Position numbers and translations under genes: made by a program. Shown here piece by piece: positions 45,636 through 57,822 of a stretch of 64,000 nt of DNA. Numbering within the stretch: the first letter of the stretch is position 1; the number at the start of each line of letters is the position of its first letter. Below the pieces are notes generated by a model. That model was given only the letters and a program-made list of their open reading frames with translations. It was not told the DNA's origin and searched no databases. Source of the stretch: Blakeslea trispora (Eukaryota > Mucoromycota > Mucoromycetes > Mucorales > Choanephoraceae); assembly GCA_025331445.1 (NCBI GenBank), contig JAIWNE010000045.1:170286-234285 (forward strand), written 5' to 3'.

Positions 45636-46907
45636 TTAAAAGCGTTGCAAACTAGTTCTAGAAAGATGATCAATGCCAATGATCCAGCCCAATCTCTCTT
45701 TGAATAACTGAACTGCTTGAGCGAATTGGCCATGAGTCTCAGCATCATGTTGCATTAGACTATTATAGAGAAATTGAGCTAGAGGAAATCTCATAGATAA
45801 CTATACTTACTGCTTAGCCCATTCAGTAACTATTTGTTGGCCATATATCTTTCCTTGATCTAGCTTAGAGGCAGCTATCTCAGTGGCCTTTTTCCAAAAC
45901 TGAACCAATTCGGTATACAATTCTCTTTTGATCTGATTATGAGCTATCCACAATCATCATGTTAGTTTTCAGTTTCTTTTTGTATTAATGTGTCCATCAT
46001 TACCATCATTTTCCCAATCAGGTAATCGATTAGCAACACAAGTAGCAAAATGTAAGTAAGAAAAGATAGTAGTGGGATGCTCATTGGGTGCAGATACAAA
46101 GTGCTCTGCATACTCTATTAATGCATTCTGTTCAATAAGAAAGATGTTAACCATTTCCCCCTTTTTCTAGGCTGATGAAGTTGTTTTGTGACTTACAACA
46201 ACGTCAAGCAAAGCAGATTTAACTCGGTTAAAACTGTATTCGTCTCTTGAAGATGTCTTCCCGAAAGGAAAACTATCATTTAGTTTCTTCTCTAGATTGG
46301 TGATGACAAGTGAAATGGATTGTGTTGTTGGAGGTGGAATGAAAGCATCGACTTCTGATTTTAAATGTGGATTTGAGTCAACCAGATCATTAATTAGCTC
46401 GATCAGCTTATCCTTTTCTAGAGTAGCTAATGAACATGTTAGCTTTCCCTCCCTTTTTTTTTTTTAATAGTATGATTCTTTTTTCTAGTTACCTAGCAAT
46501 TTGCTAATAGGAAACTCCTTCTTTGTACTCATTCGATTACGCTTTGTTGTGTGTAGCATAGTATCCTCTCTATTGATAGGCAGTTGTATTGAATTGAAGT
46601 GGTGTAGCTGCACAGGTGGCTTTGTTTCTATTGTGGGTTCGTTCTGATCCATATCTTCATCTTCGTATGAGGCTCTTCTTTTACGACCTAGATAGATAAA
46701 GGCATAAAAAAAAGAACGAGTCAATAACCTCTTCCTTTCCTTGTTGATTTTGGCTATTTTCTTTTTCTTATGAAAACAACCTTTGAGTGTGCCATCGTGA
46801 ATAGGTGGTGTATAGAGTGTCGGTGTTTTTGGCTTGGCAAGGTAATGGGCAGAACGATATAGGTGTTGTTGCTGTCTAAACATGCTGTTGTGACTTTGTG
46901 AGGACAT
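45636..46907 (-). CDS. STS1: Nuclear proteasome tethering factor Sts1/Cut8
   Basis: Six exons: 46907-46781, 46687-46493, 46426-46197, 46127-46004, 45943-45811 and 45759-45636 (933 nt, 310 aa). A disordered N-terminus carries a basic NLS (GRKRRASYEDED). The Cut8 domain follows: LIELINDLVDSNPHLKSEV, AFIPPPTTQSISLVITNLEK, a central helical bundle (ALIEYAEHFVSAP, FSYLHFATCVANRLPDW) and the C-terminal ELVQFWKKATEIA and FKERLGWIIGIDHLS. In yeasts this protein anchors 26S proteasomes at the nuclear envelope and is short-lived. Intron 1 (93 nt) is a multiple of three and has no stop, with a weak GTTGTT donor, so its retention would give a 341-aa form. Confidence 0.87.
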
Positions 46908-47950
46908 GTTGAAGTTTTGAGCTTTTTGTTTGTTTGTCTGAACTAAGGTGCAAAAGAAAAAAAAGTGATAAAAAGAGAAAAGCGAGAGATAATGATGAAT
47001 ACGAGTGACTGTTGCTAAGATCATGCGTGTAAAGTATTGAATCGCCGATTCCGTCGAGCATGAATCTGTTCGGGGCAAGAATTGACAAATGAAAAAGTCT
47101 GAATTCAGGCACAAAACAATTCTTCTTTCTTTAACAGTAGCCAAAGTAACCTCATTCTTCCCCAGACATAAAGCAAGAGACAGAAAAAAACAAGTGCATG
47201 TCAATATAGATAGCAGAGTTCGTTGATGCGAAACACTTGGTATTATAAAGAAAAAAAATCTCGCTTTCTTGCTGACTTGTAGCCTTATGGAAGTTGATTC
47301 TTTCTTGAGAGCAAAAAAAAAAAAAAAGAAAACTGAAATATTGTCACCAAAAAAATACAGAATATTTATGGCAATAGGAGCTTGCTTAATATGATGCAAG
47401 AAAGATCCAGCTTGTTCAAAATACCTAAATTTTAGTGACTTTGACAATGAGCAATATTAAATACCTTTCTTCTTTTCTTTTTATACAATACATCACTGAT
47501 AAATAAACAAGTGCTTTTCTTTCTCTTGATAAGCAACCCTTTTCTTCAGATTATTTGCACATAAAAGCTCTTTTGCTTTATTTCTTTTCTCTTTCATTTC
47601 CAAATATTCATTGAAATCATTCTCTTCATGTAAAAAAAAAAAAAAGATACAAGCGGTTCTCGCAAGAACGTTAAATTAAAACTCTATAAACAGAACTAAT
47701 TGAAAGTAGATTTTGGCATAGCATTCAATTTATCTTGTGCCAGCAATCATAGAGTAATCTTCCCTTGATGATTTAAAGGTGTAAACAGGAGAAATGTCCA
47801 ACTACTTTTTACTTTTTTAAATCTCCACCTTAAATTTCCGTCCTATAAAAGCAGTGGCTTGCTCTCTATGTATTTCTTCTCCTCTTCCTTTTTCTAATTA
47901 AAATACATATTCCCTTCAGAAAGCACAAACTAAACAGAAAAGATTTTGTT
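46908..47950. other. Divergent promoter region STS1 / EF-hand gene
   Basis: 1.04 kb, AT-rich. It contains poly-A/T stretches and the TATA box listed separately. A long ORF frame from the STS1 first exon reads into it on the minus strand but has no coding character there. Confidence 0.5.
47844..47850 (+). promoter_or_regulatory. TATA box of EF-hand gene
   Basis: TATAAAA preceded by CC and followed by a CT-rich leader (47870-47900), about 100 bp before the ATG at 47951. This is a classical arrangement for a moderately expressed fungal gene. Confidence 0.6.
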
Positions 47951-48559
47951 ATGAAGAAACCTCTTACAAAAAAGCAAGCAGCAAAAGGTAAAATTGATAC
48001 TTAATCCCATTTCTTCTTCTAAAGCAAGAGAGAAACTATATTTACACATCTAAATGCGTAGTCTTCAAGGACCATGATGTCAATGACGAAGGCAAATTAA
48101 GCGGCAATTATCTAGTAAAGGCATTATGTTTTCTCGGTTTGCCTGTTACAGAAACGGATATTCCTGACTTGTTCGAGTGTGTTGGCCGAGAGAAAGACAA
48201 ATTTGTGAATCTAGATGAATTTCTTGAGATTATGACAGAATTAAAGGTAATCTATACCACAATTGCATCAATTTTTTTTGAAAAGGAAAATCTAAAGAAA
48301 TGTAAAGAGCAATGAAGATGATATAGAGGAAGAAGACTTTGAAGAGGAAGAATCAATTGCAGACAAGGCATTCGAGATGCTTGTGGATCCATCTACTAAT
48401 GGTATTACATTAGAAAGCTTGCTTAAAGCATGCAAAGAACAAGATGAAACCTGGACTAGACAGCAAGTGATTGAGATGATGCATGAAGCAGACCTCAATC
48501 ATGACGGTATGATTGACTCCAAAGAGTTTAATATGATTTGCAAAAAGGCAGGCTTATAA
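47951..48559 (+). CDS. Calmodulin/centrin-like EF-hand calcium-binding protein
   Basis: Three exons: 47951-47987, 48062-48246 and 48308-48559 (474 nt, 157 aa), with all phases in agreement. The N-terminus is basic (MKKPLTKKQAAK). Four EF-hand units are recognisable: FKDHDVNDEGKLSG (loop partly degenerate), a second around REKDKFVNLDEF, a third DPSTNGITLESL, and a canonical fourth ADLNHDGMIDSKEF. A Glu/Asp-rich linker lies between the two pairs. Size and organisation resemble centrins and calmodulin-like proteins, but the first two loops lack key acidic ligands, so calcium probably binds mainly in the last. Exon 1 encodes only 12 residues, as often in this family. Confidence 0.83.
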
Positions 48560-50983
48560 AAGAAAGAAAGAAAAAAAAAGAACGAAAGAATGTCATATAC
48601 CCTTCTGCTTTAATTGAAATATATCATTTTAATAACTTTCCATTAAAAAAAAAGAAAAGAATGGAACTCGTATTAAGGAGCCCAAATTAAGCACCATCAG
48701 TATTATATATATTCTATTTTGAAGATGAAATTAAAAACGAGCAGCTAAAACCTTATGAGACTGACTAAAAAAAAAGCAAAACAAAAATGTACAAGGCAAT
48801 TTCAATCACTGCTTTCATAAAATAAGACACTAGAGTAAGCAGTTAAAAAAAAAGAAGAGGGAGAGCTGGCGAATAGTCAGATAACAAACGGCACAAGTAA
48901 AACAACACATGTAGATAGAATCAAGTCAAAGCCATGAATGATGTCACGCTGATATATGTGATAACAAATCATAAAGTGCTTTAAAGAGGGAGAAGGAAAC
49001 AATCGTTGTTGATTCTACTAAGTAGGAGTAGAAACAGTAACTAGGGGATTAGCGACAAATCAACCTGACAAATTATGGCGAGACACGTTTCAAAAGAAAA
49101 AGAGCGATATAAGTTTCTTTCATGGCCGTTTTACAACCGCTCAGCATTTAAATGGGTAAGCTGTCCAATGAACAAATCTACATAGATGTATAGTGTTTGG
49201 CTGAATGGTTGAAGTTTTTGAGGGAGGGAGGGGGAGAAGCCATTATCATGCTATTATGGAGAGCGATGGAGTTTTTGTAAGCATATAAATTTTATCAAAC
49301 ATGTTATTTTTAGCTCATTTGAAACTGGATAAGCAAAGTAGGACTTCTAAGAAATACTGTTTTAGGGTCTACAGTTCTCAATGAAAGGAGAAAATACCAT
49401 CACACTCTTTTATTGTGCTTGATATTAACTTGTATAGGTTGAAGATGGGATACTGATTTGTCGACGCGTAAATTTTCTAAGAAAAAAAAAAAGAGAGAGA
49501 ATAGGTGAATCAAGGGTAGCGATTGATAAACTAGCTTTATAGAATATTGTCATTAAACAGATACACATTGAATTGCATAGTATATAATACTCTTTTAAAT
49601 TTAAGCAACCAAAAATGTTAGCTTAATCCCGTTCTAAGCTTCAAATTATTTACAACTCAGGAGCAAGATAATGTTATCAGTGCCATGTCAAGGAGGTCTT
49701 TGAGAGATGGATAATCTCTCATGATCGAGTTTTCGCTTGATGAGTAGATGTTCATACTGTAGTTTTTAATCTCGAGTCAATATGATAAGGTTGCATTGTC
49801 ATCATATATATGCTGTCAAGCAAAGAAGCAAATTATGTATGCAAAAGAAAGTTGTAGACAAGTAACCATGTGGAAGAAAGTTGAATTTAATCATGATTGC
49901 TAAAGTAGTCTATGGCTCTGTTTTTCTGTCTTTCATATGGTTATAGCATATTTCATGCTGAGGACAAGTAAAGGTAACCTAAAATTTGAAGAGCAAGCAA
50001 TCAAGCTGCGTTTACAGTTTGGGCCATCCAAATCTGAAGGTACTCTTACAGGAACTGTCTGAATGCTATTAAAGCAAATCAGCCAAGCTGAATGTGTTTA
50101 TGTCGAAGAAACTCTCTGATTAAAATGATCAGTTACGATTTATCTTTTTTTTTTGTTTGTTTGCTTGCATTTTTGTATCAGGACATGATGTTGTTTGAAG
50201 GCAGACAAAAAAACAACGGGAGAAGGAAATAAGTCTTGGTCTAACCTGTAAACACAACATAGTGACTACTATCAGTCAACATCTATACGGATTCTTTTGA
50301 ACTGTTTTTTTACTATAGGCAGAATATTGTCAAATGGTTTTAGTGTTTTATATATTTTATTTTATCCTAAAATGACAAAAATTGTAGATTTGGTAAATTT
50401 GTACATTATGTCTAGTGTCAATAAGACATTGCTTTTAGATCTGCTAAAGAGAGAGAGCTGTTGTGTTCCTTGTTTAATTTAAAAGTTGTGAGCATTGCAA
50501 CAGTAAAGCTGAAGCTCGCTTGTATGCTTTCGTGAAATTGCCTTTTTGGCTTAATGATCGTCAGCAAGTTTGTCTAACCATACACAACAATTACACTGCA
50601 TTTCTAGTTTTCTTTCACCTTGCTGCCCTTGTACAGTCTTCTTCGTCTTTGCAATTCTCGTTGTCTAAAGAGCTGATTAAAATGATAGTGTTTAGGTGCA
50701 TTTTACTATATTTAAAGTTTCAAAATGCTTATTTATAGAAAATGCAAGTTCTTTTTTATTTTATTTTTTGAAAAGCGCCATTTAATTTTATAGGCCTTAG
50801 AGTGAATGCTCCATTTGGTAACTGATAGTAAAATAAATGTCAGCAGTAGTTTCTAACTCTCTCTTCATTAATCTCTTTCTTGCCCCCCCCCCTTTCTTTT
50901 TTTTTTCGCTCTTTTTCTTTCTTTCTCTTTTCTTACCCTTTCCTTTCCTTCCTCTCTTTTGTTATTCGACTTGGTAACATAGT
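48560..50983. other. Long intergenic region
   Basis: 2.4 kb with no supported gene. The ORFs are short and AT-driven. The last 120 bp before the DUF726 gene are strongly C/T-rich, including C10 at 50883-50892, typical of a fungal promoter/leader. No tRNA, repeat or inverted repeat is recognised. Confidence 0.5.
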
Positions 50984-53900
50984 ATGAGTGTCAAAAGCAA
51001 GGCTGAATCTGTAGATCGCAACAGCATGTGCTCATCTCGATCCAAACCTAACAGCGACCATATACCAGTTGACGATACTAGTGAAAAGAATGTCTCGGAT
51101 AAATTTCTAGCTCCTGTCAGTCAAGATAAGGCACATAACCAGCCTTTGACAGCAGAATTATTAGCAGAACAGAATGAACTATATTCAAACAAGCTGGAAC
51201 CTAAGCCCAATGCAATTCGGGCCTGGGCCGCAGATCTTCCAGAAGTCCCCGACAGTGTACAACCCATCCTTACTTCAACACATATCTTTGAAATGGAAGA
51301 CTTGACACTAGACGATGAAATCAATCCTGATGATCCGTTAAACAATCAGCATTCAAACCAACCTCGTATCCAAGAGACAAAAGATGTTTTTACGGAAACT
51401 CAGAAAATTGCATATGTAGGCTTATGTTATTTGACAAGTCTAGAGGTTGTACATGACTTTGAAGGCAAGGACTTTACGGATGCCCGTATGAGTGCTTCTA
51501 ATTGGCAACGAAAGATAATGAGAATGCTTTATGTTCATATGGATATTTCGCCTGATGGTAAGCCTTTTTCTTTTTATTTTTGGTCAGAGAATCCAAGGAC
51601 TCAAGCACAGATAATAGAGATAAAGATGATTGAGTCACTATCGAAGCATGACATCTTGCCTACTGATCTTGTTCACCAATTTACGTCTCAGGGTGAAACA
51701 GCTGAAGTTCAATTAGATGACCTCAACACCAAGCCAACCACTGATGAAGAAAAAAAGGCACTAGAATCAGAGAGAAACGAACCAAATAAGATCATTATCG
51801 ATCTTTGCTGGACAGTAATGTGTGACTTATTTTTGATTTGTCTGAGCACTGAAAACTATGATGCTCGCTCTAGAGTATTTGTTGCTCGAGTCACGTCTTA
51901 TCTGTCCTTGGACTGGTTTCAAGTGATTGGTTTTGAGAAACGTATTGCAGAGCATTTGCTGCAAGATGCAGCTTGGGAAACAGAGACAGTGACAAGTGTG
52001 TCAACTACAATGACAAGCATGACTTCAGCTAATATCGACAGTAATGGCATGATAAAGAACGAGTTGGAGAGAACAAGTAGAAATAAGCAACGCAAGAAGA
52101 AGCGATATGTCATGATTGGTTTAGCTACGATTGGTGGCGGCCTGATTTTAGGTCTAAGTGCTGGCGTGATGGCACCAGTTATCGCAGGAGGTCTTGGCGC
52201 TATCTTAACCACTGTTGGTGTCACAGGTACAACTGGGTTCCTTGGTGGTACAGCTGGTATTGCTTTAATTACTGGTGGTGCTACAGTTGCAGGTGGCCGT
52301 AAGTTGATAATTTAAATTTTAAAACTTGCTGATCTGTTTACACGTATATTTTCTTTTTTACCCTTTTGCTCTGCATGATAATGATTTTTTGTGTGACCTA
52401 TAGGACTTGGAGGTAAGTTGAATGGTATATTTATAGATGTACAACAAATGAATGCTTAGGACTGCTCTTTTAGGAAAAAGTATGAACAAGCGCATGAAGT
52501 CAATTGATGTGTTTGAATTTTTGCCAGTGCACGTAGATGAAAATGTTAGTTGCATTGTCACCATCACTGGGTAAGTTTGTTTGTCGAAGAAAAGTTCGTT
52601 TGAGCAACGTCTAACGGCATATGGATACAGTTGGTTACCAAGTAAGGAACAAGACGAAAGTTCACTTCCCTTCAGTACGATAGATCACCTTATGGGAGAT
52701 CATTATAACCTTTATTGGGAGCCAGAAATGCTTGAGGAACTTGGTAGTGCTTTCCGCATTCTGGCTACAGAGGCTGTCTCGTTCTCTATTCAACAGGCTT
52801 TGACTCACACAATCATGGGTGCCCTTCTGGCTGGTCTAGCTTGGCCACTCGCTTTGACAAAGCTTGGCTATATTGTAGATAATCCATGGGCCAATGCCCT
52901 TGATCGTTCGCGCTTAGCTGGGCTTGTACTAGCAGATTCACTGATGAACCGGAACTTGGGTACAAGACCCATCACGTTGGTAGGTTATTCCTTAGGTGCT
53001 CGAGTTATCTTCTTTTGTCTGCTTGAACTTGCTCGTGTCAACGCATTTGGTCTGGTTGAAAATGTGTTTTTGTTTGGTACTCCCGTCAGTGGCTCAAAAA
53101 ACGAATGGAAGCAATGTACTTCTGTTGTATCAGGTCGTTTTGTGAATGGATATGCAACAAACGATTGGCTTCTTGGCTTCCTTTTTAGAACATCAACAGG
53201 TGGCTTGGGTAATATTGCTGGCCTTCGTCCACTCTCTCATATCGAAGGAAACCGTGTTCATAACGTTGACTGTACCGATCTGATTTCAGGTCACCTTAGT
53301 TATAGGGCTTCCATGCCCAAGTTACTCAAGCGAGCAGGCTTTGTTGTTACATCAGAAGAGATGCCTGTAAGAGAAAAGGAAAAGAATCGATTTAGTTTGT
53401 CTCCAGATGAGGTAAGTTATTTGCAAACACTGGAAAGCAGATGCTGACAAGTTTTACATCAAACTAAAGGATGGCAAAAGCTCAATCGATATAAAAAACA
53501 AACACTTGGATTCAGCAACGAGTTCGGTTACCAAGAGAAATTCTTTATCATCCTTGTCTTCTGGAAAAGCATCCATTCAAGTCTCTTCAAAGGCTACTTC
53601 GCCAGGACCTGTGTATGAAGGAGTAGAATGTACTGATCAAGATAGCAATAGTGTCATTGTAAAGACAGCCTCATCCTCCACCACACCTCAGACAATGGAT
53701 CCACAAACACCACCTTCCGAGCCAAATGAGAAAAGAAGAAGTGGGAGACCTATGTCAGACATTGATATCATTGCAGACATCATCGCTAATGCCGCTGCTG
53801 CTGCATCATCAAAGTCAGGAACTTATAGCTCGCTGTCATCAGGAAAAGCCTCTATTGCACCTCTCTCCAGTAACCTATCTGATCATACTGTAACTACAAC

Positions 53901-54267
53901 AGCTTCTCAGTCAACTGTTATTGTTGGTCAACAGACCAAACGGCGTTCAACCCTAAGCTTTTTCGGCTCCAAATCTGAAACAACATCATCATCTATAACT
54001 CAAAATACTACTACCTCATTCGATCCCCCTTCTACTCAAGATAAACCCAAGTCTAATACACGATCCTCTCTCTTGTTCAGCTCACCATCTTTTTTCGGAA
54101 GCAAAAAGAGGGTTGAAACAGAAGAAGAAATGGAGCTAAAAGATGCTGGCATTACTGTGAAAGAAATCAAAACTACTTTAGGAAAGCTTATTGTTCCACC
54201 AGAAGTAGCTAATCCATTACCGCAAGTCAAACTAGAAGCACCTCAATTTGCCCGTTTAAATCGTTAA
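50984..54267 (+). CDS. DUF726 alpha/beta-hydrolase membrane protein (Mil1/TMCO4-like)
   Basis: Five exons: 50984-52298, 52404-52412, 52474-52570, 52631-53411 and 53470-54267 (3000 nt, 999 aa). A disordered N-terminus leads into a helical domain. A Gly/Ala-rich double membrane hairpin (about 370-440: GLATIGGGLILGLSAGVMAP, ending AGGR-LGGK) follows, then the hydrolase: VSCIVTITGWLPS, LYWEPEMLEELGSAF, the nucleophile elbow LVGYSLGARVIFF, FLFGTPVSG, VVSGRFVNGYATNDWLLGF and DLISGHLSYR. The C-terminal 260 residues are Ser/Thr-rich and disordered. Yeast Mil1, of this family, associates with clathrin adaptor AP-1; human TMCO4 is the animal member. Exon 2 is only 9 nt. The fourth intron's acceptor (ATACAG) and CTAAC branch restore the conserved TGWL. 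Confidence 0.9.
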
Positions 54268-54776
54268 CTATTTATTATATATCATTTATTTTTGTACAGT
54301 AAAAGAAAAGCCTTTCTACATTCTATATCCTTTCTTTTTTCTTTTGAAAAGATGCATGCATGCATTGCTTACTTTGGAGCAATTATAGCAAGAGTTATTC
54401 ACAGTGACTCATACTGATGCTCTAATTGTTTTTTCTCATACAATGCAAATAAGCTACACATGCCTCTTCTCCCGTTGTCCGGAATTTTCGAAAAAAGAAA
54501 AAGACTAAACTATCCTCAATCTCAAAGTCTATCAAAATAGATTAAGCTTTATTTGTTGCTTGTATATTGACTTACGGGAGGGGAAGGGTTTTTGCTCTAA
54601 AAGCTCAAGACCAGCAAAGTAATTCCTCTTTCCCTCTGCTCTCTCTGTAGTTGTGATTATCTATACTTGATTTGTGAGATAAACTGTATGGGCCCTAAAA
54701 AAATATTTGAATGAGCGACGAAAGGCTATAAAATAACACGAAGATTTTTTTTTTGACATTTCTTTACTTTACACAA
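54268..54776. other. Intergenic region and glutamyl-tRNA synthetase promoter
   Basis: 509 bp. It contains a short palindromic GATGCATGCATGCATTGC (54350-54368) and, near the right end, the TATA box listed separately. No gene is seen. Confidence 0.5.
54727..54735 (+). promoter_or_regulatory. TATA box of glutamyl-tRNA synthetase gene
   Basis: TATAAAATA lies 50 bp upstream of the ATG at 54777, followed by a T-rich leader. This implies a short 5' UTR and fits the strong codon bias of the gene. Confidence 0.6.
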
Positions 54777-57191
54777 ATGAGTGCTATTAAGCTTGTTGTT
54801 GCCTCTAAGGCTTCTCCCTTCAGCTACGGTACGTCTATTAACAGTCCAGTTTGAAGTGGTTTATATGGAAAAAGAATACTCATTGTCGTTCTATTATTTC
54901 TAAAAAAAAAAGGCGTACTCGCTGTTGCTGCTCAAATCAACTCTGTCAAGAAAAACGCCATCGAAGTTGAGATCCGTGACGGTAAGAACCTTGAAGGAGC
55001 TTCTAAGCCTACTGCTTTGGTCAACTACAATGGGTAGGTCAATTTCCTGTCTCTCTTTTGAATAAGTTTATTGATACGAAAGAAATTACACTTTCTTTTT
55101 AATAGTGAAGTTTATGAAACCACCAACTCTATTGTCAGACTTTTGGCCAGACTTCACCCCGAAGCCAACCTCTACAACCCTGAAGATCCTATCAGCTCCA
55201 CTTTGATCGATCAATGGTTGGACTTTGCCGAATCCAAGTTGGCTACTTCTGACTTTAAGGCTCTTGATGCTACCTACAAGGAGCTTAACAAGTACCTCAC
55301 CCTCCGTTCTCTCATTGTTGGATATCAAGCCACCATTGCTGATTTCGTTATCTGGGGTTCTTTGAGAGCTTCTCCTGTTTTTGCTCGTATTGTCAAGACC
55401 AAGCCTGAAACCCTTGGTACATACCTCGTTCGTTGGTATGAATACGTCGCTTCTCTTGAAGCTGCTCAATTCGCCTTGACTGCTGTTCAAAAGCAAGAAA
55501 AGTCAAGCAAGGTAAGTCATGCTGACAACTTTAGAGAGAATTTTTTTTATGCTTGTCAGACGGTAGTGTAACTTTGATTATCATAGGCCCCCAAGACTGC
55601 TGATCAAGGAAAGTTCGAAATTGGTTTGACTGAAGCTGAAATGGGCAAGGTCTGCACTCGTTTCCCTCCCGAGCCTTCTGGTTACCTCCACATTGGTCAC
55701 GCTAAGGCTGCTCTTCTTAACCAATACTTTGCTGAAACCTATAAGGGCAAGCTCATCATTCGTTTCGATGATACTAACCCTAGCAAGGAAAAGACTGAAT
55801 TTGAAGAATCCATCAAGGAAGATCTTGCTTTGATCGGTGTTGACTCTTCAGTTGTCACACATACATCCGATTACTTTGACCAAATGTATGAACTTGCTAT
55901 CAAGATGATTAAGGAAGGCAAGGCTTTCTGTGATGATACCGATCAAATGACCATGCGTGAAGAACGTACTGCCCGTACTCCTTCCAAGTGTCGCGACAAC
56001 TCTGTAGAAGAAAACTTGCGTCGTTTTGCCGAAATGACCAAGGGTTCTGAGGAAGGTTTGAAAAACTGTTTGCGTGCAAAGATTGACTATGCCAGTCCTA
56101 ACGGTACCATGCGTGACCCTGTCATCTACCGTTGTAACTTGACTCCTCACCATTACACTGGTGACAAGTGGAAGGTCTACCCTACTTACGATTTTGCTTG
56201 TCCTATTGTTGACTCTCTTGAAGGTGTCACTCATGCCTTGAGAACCAACGAATACCGTGACCGTAATGTTCAATTCCACTGGATGATTGAAGCTCTTGGT
56301 CTCAGAAAGGTCAACATTTGGGATTTCAGTAGAATGAACTTTGTTTACACTCTCCTTTCCAAGAGAAAGCTTCAATGGTTTGTTGATCAAGGCCATGTTG
56401 GTGGTTGGGACGATCCTCGTTTCCCTACTGTCCGTGGTATCCGTCGTCGTGGTTTGACAATCGAAGCATTGAAGCAATACATTTTGATGCAAGGTGCCTC
56501 TCAAAATGTTTTGATGTTGGAATGGGATAAGCTTTGGGCTTTGAACAAGAAGATCATTGATCCTGTTGCTCCTCGTTACACTGCTGTTCTCAAGGAAAAC
56601 GTTGTTGTCTGTAATGTTCAAGGTGCTACCACTGAGGTAAAGGAAGTGCCTGTTCACAAGAAGAACCTTGAACTCGGTAACAAGAAGACTCACTATGGTG
56701 CTGAGATCTACTTGGATCAAGAAGATGCCAAGACTCTTGAAGATAATGAAGAAATTACTTTGATGGATTGGGGAAATGCCTTTGTCCGCAAGATCACCAA
56801 GGATGCTCAAGGTCAAGTAACTGGCGTTGACTTGGAACTTCATCTTGCTGGTGACTTTAAGAAGACCAAGAAGAAGTTGACTTGGTTGACCAAGAACAGC
56901 GAAGTGACTGACATTCTCTTGCTCGATTACGATTACTTGATCACCAAGAAGAAGGTTGAAGAAGGTGATGAAGTCAAGGATCTTGTAACCCCTGTTAGCG
57001 AATTCAAGGCTGAAGGTATTGCCGATGGCAACACCAAGAGCTTAAAGAAGGGTGATATCATTCAATTTGAACGTAAGGGATACTACATCCTTGATGCACC
57101 TGCCACTGATGCTGAGCCCGCCAAGTTTATTCGTATCCCTGATGGTAAGGCTGCCAACATGGCTTCCAAGGCTGATACTTCTAAGAAATAG
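54777..57191 (+). CDS. GUS1: Cytosolic glutamyl-tRNA synthetase
   Basis: Four exons: 54777-54828, 54913-55033, 55106-55511 and 55587-57191 (2184 nt, 727 aa). Residues of about 1-185 are a GST-like domain used in eukaryotic GluRS to bind partner proteins (Arc1 in yeast). The class I catalytic core starts at KVCTRFPPEPSGYLHIGHAK, with HIGH at about 228-231. The second signature is LLSKRKL at about 449-455, the KMSKS equivalent. RFDDTNPSKEK and FSRMNFVYT are further GluRS blocks. The anticodon-binding beta-barrels follow and the C-terminus is basic. The eukaryotic/archaeal-type core separates it from the mitochondrial bacterial-type enzyme. Codon use is highly biased, indicating strong expression. 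Confidence 0.96.
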
Positions 57192-57390
57192 ACTAGTTTA
57201 AATAAAATTGGATGATGATCATTATTGAGCTTTATTATTGCAACTTGCAAAAGTTTAAAATATCTATGTATATATATATAAAAGAAGAACGACGAGCAAT
57301 ATGTATAATGTGAAATGTTGTGTGTGTGTACAAAGAAAGAGGAGAAATGATTATGGATACAAATGAAAAAAAAAAGAAAAGATACGCTTG

Positions 57391-57822
57391 CTAACAGACT
57401 ATTTCGGTCGGCAAACTGTTTCTCCTGGTATTTTCCTTTGTCAATGTGTCCATCTCTTCATCATCGAATTGCTCTTTCTTCCCCTTCTGATGATTGGTGG
57501 TTAACTTTGTAAAGTAAAGAGGACCTTGTAGATTACCCGTATCAATAGTGAGTTTGGGTCGCTTCGCATGCTTCTTTTGCTTTTCTGTAACACATTCAGA
57601 ATCTGTTGGAGGTATAGGATTGGAGACGATGTTGATAGAGAAGGCAAGAAAGATTCTGCTTGGTTGTTGGTCGCTTATATCAGGTAATAAACCACTTCTG
57701 TCATAATCTGATTGAGAGTGTGTATAAATGATACTCTGAGGTTGTGTACTGAAATGGACATGCAAATCAGGAGATCGCTTTCTCTTACGAGAAGAATGGG
57801 TCAAGCAAGATGAATTGGTCAT
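57391..57822 (-). CDS. Small basic conserved-looking protein of unknown function
   Basis: 143 aa from ATG 57822. An earlier in-frame ATG at 57909 would add a Ser/Phe-rich stretch that looks like translated leader, so the shorter form is preferred. Features are two basic clusters (SRKRKRSP near the N-terminus, KKHAKRPK in the middle), a short block HVHFSTQPQSIIYTHSQSDY DRS that looks like a conserved motif, and an acidic DDEEMD near the end. The protein is hydrophilic and probably disordered and nuclear. I do not recognise the family. It is convergent with the GluRS gene, about 200 bp apart. Confidence 0.6.
   Translation of the reverse strand: MTNSSCLTHSSRKRKRSPDLHVHFSTQPQSIIYTHSQSDYDRSGLLPDISDQQPSRIFLAFSINIVSNPIPPTDSECVTEKQKKHAKRPKLTIDTGNLQGPLYFTKLTTNHQKGKKEQFDDEEMDTLTKENTRRNSLPTEIVC

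Noticed and set aside
46485..47447. 320-codon minus-strand ORF at the 5' end of STS1
   Set aside because: A read-through of promoter, exon 1, the in-frame intron and exon 2. The upstream half is low-complexity Phe/Ser sequence and the true start is at 46907.
52571..52594. A 24-nt intron in the DUF726 gene that would keep the frame
   Set aside because: Too short for spliceosomal removal. A 60-nt intron ending at ATACAG (52630), with a CTAAC branch site, also keeps frame and restores the conserved TGWL motif.
55848..56843. 331-codon minus-strand ORF opposite glutamyl-tRNA synthetase
   Set aside because: The same codon-bias effect in a highly expressed gene; no domain or plausible composition.
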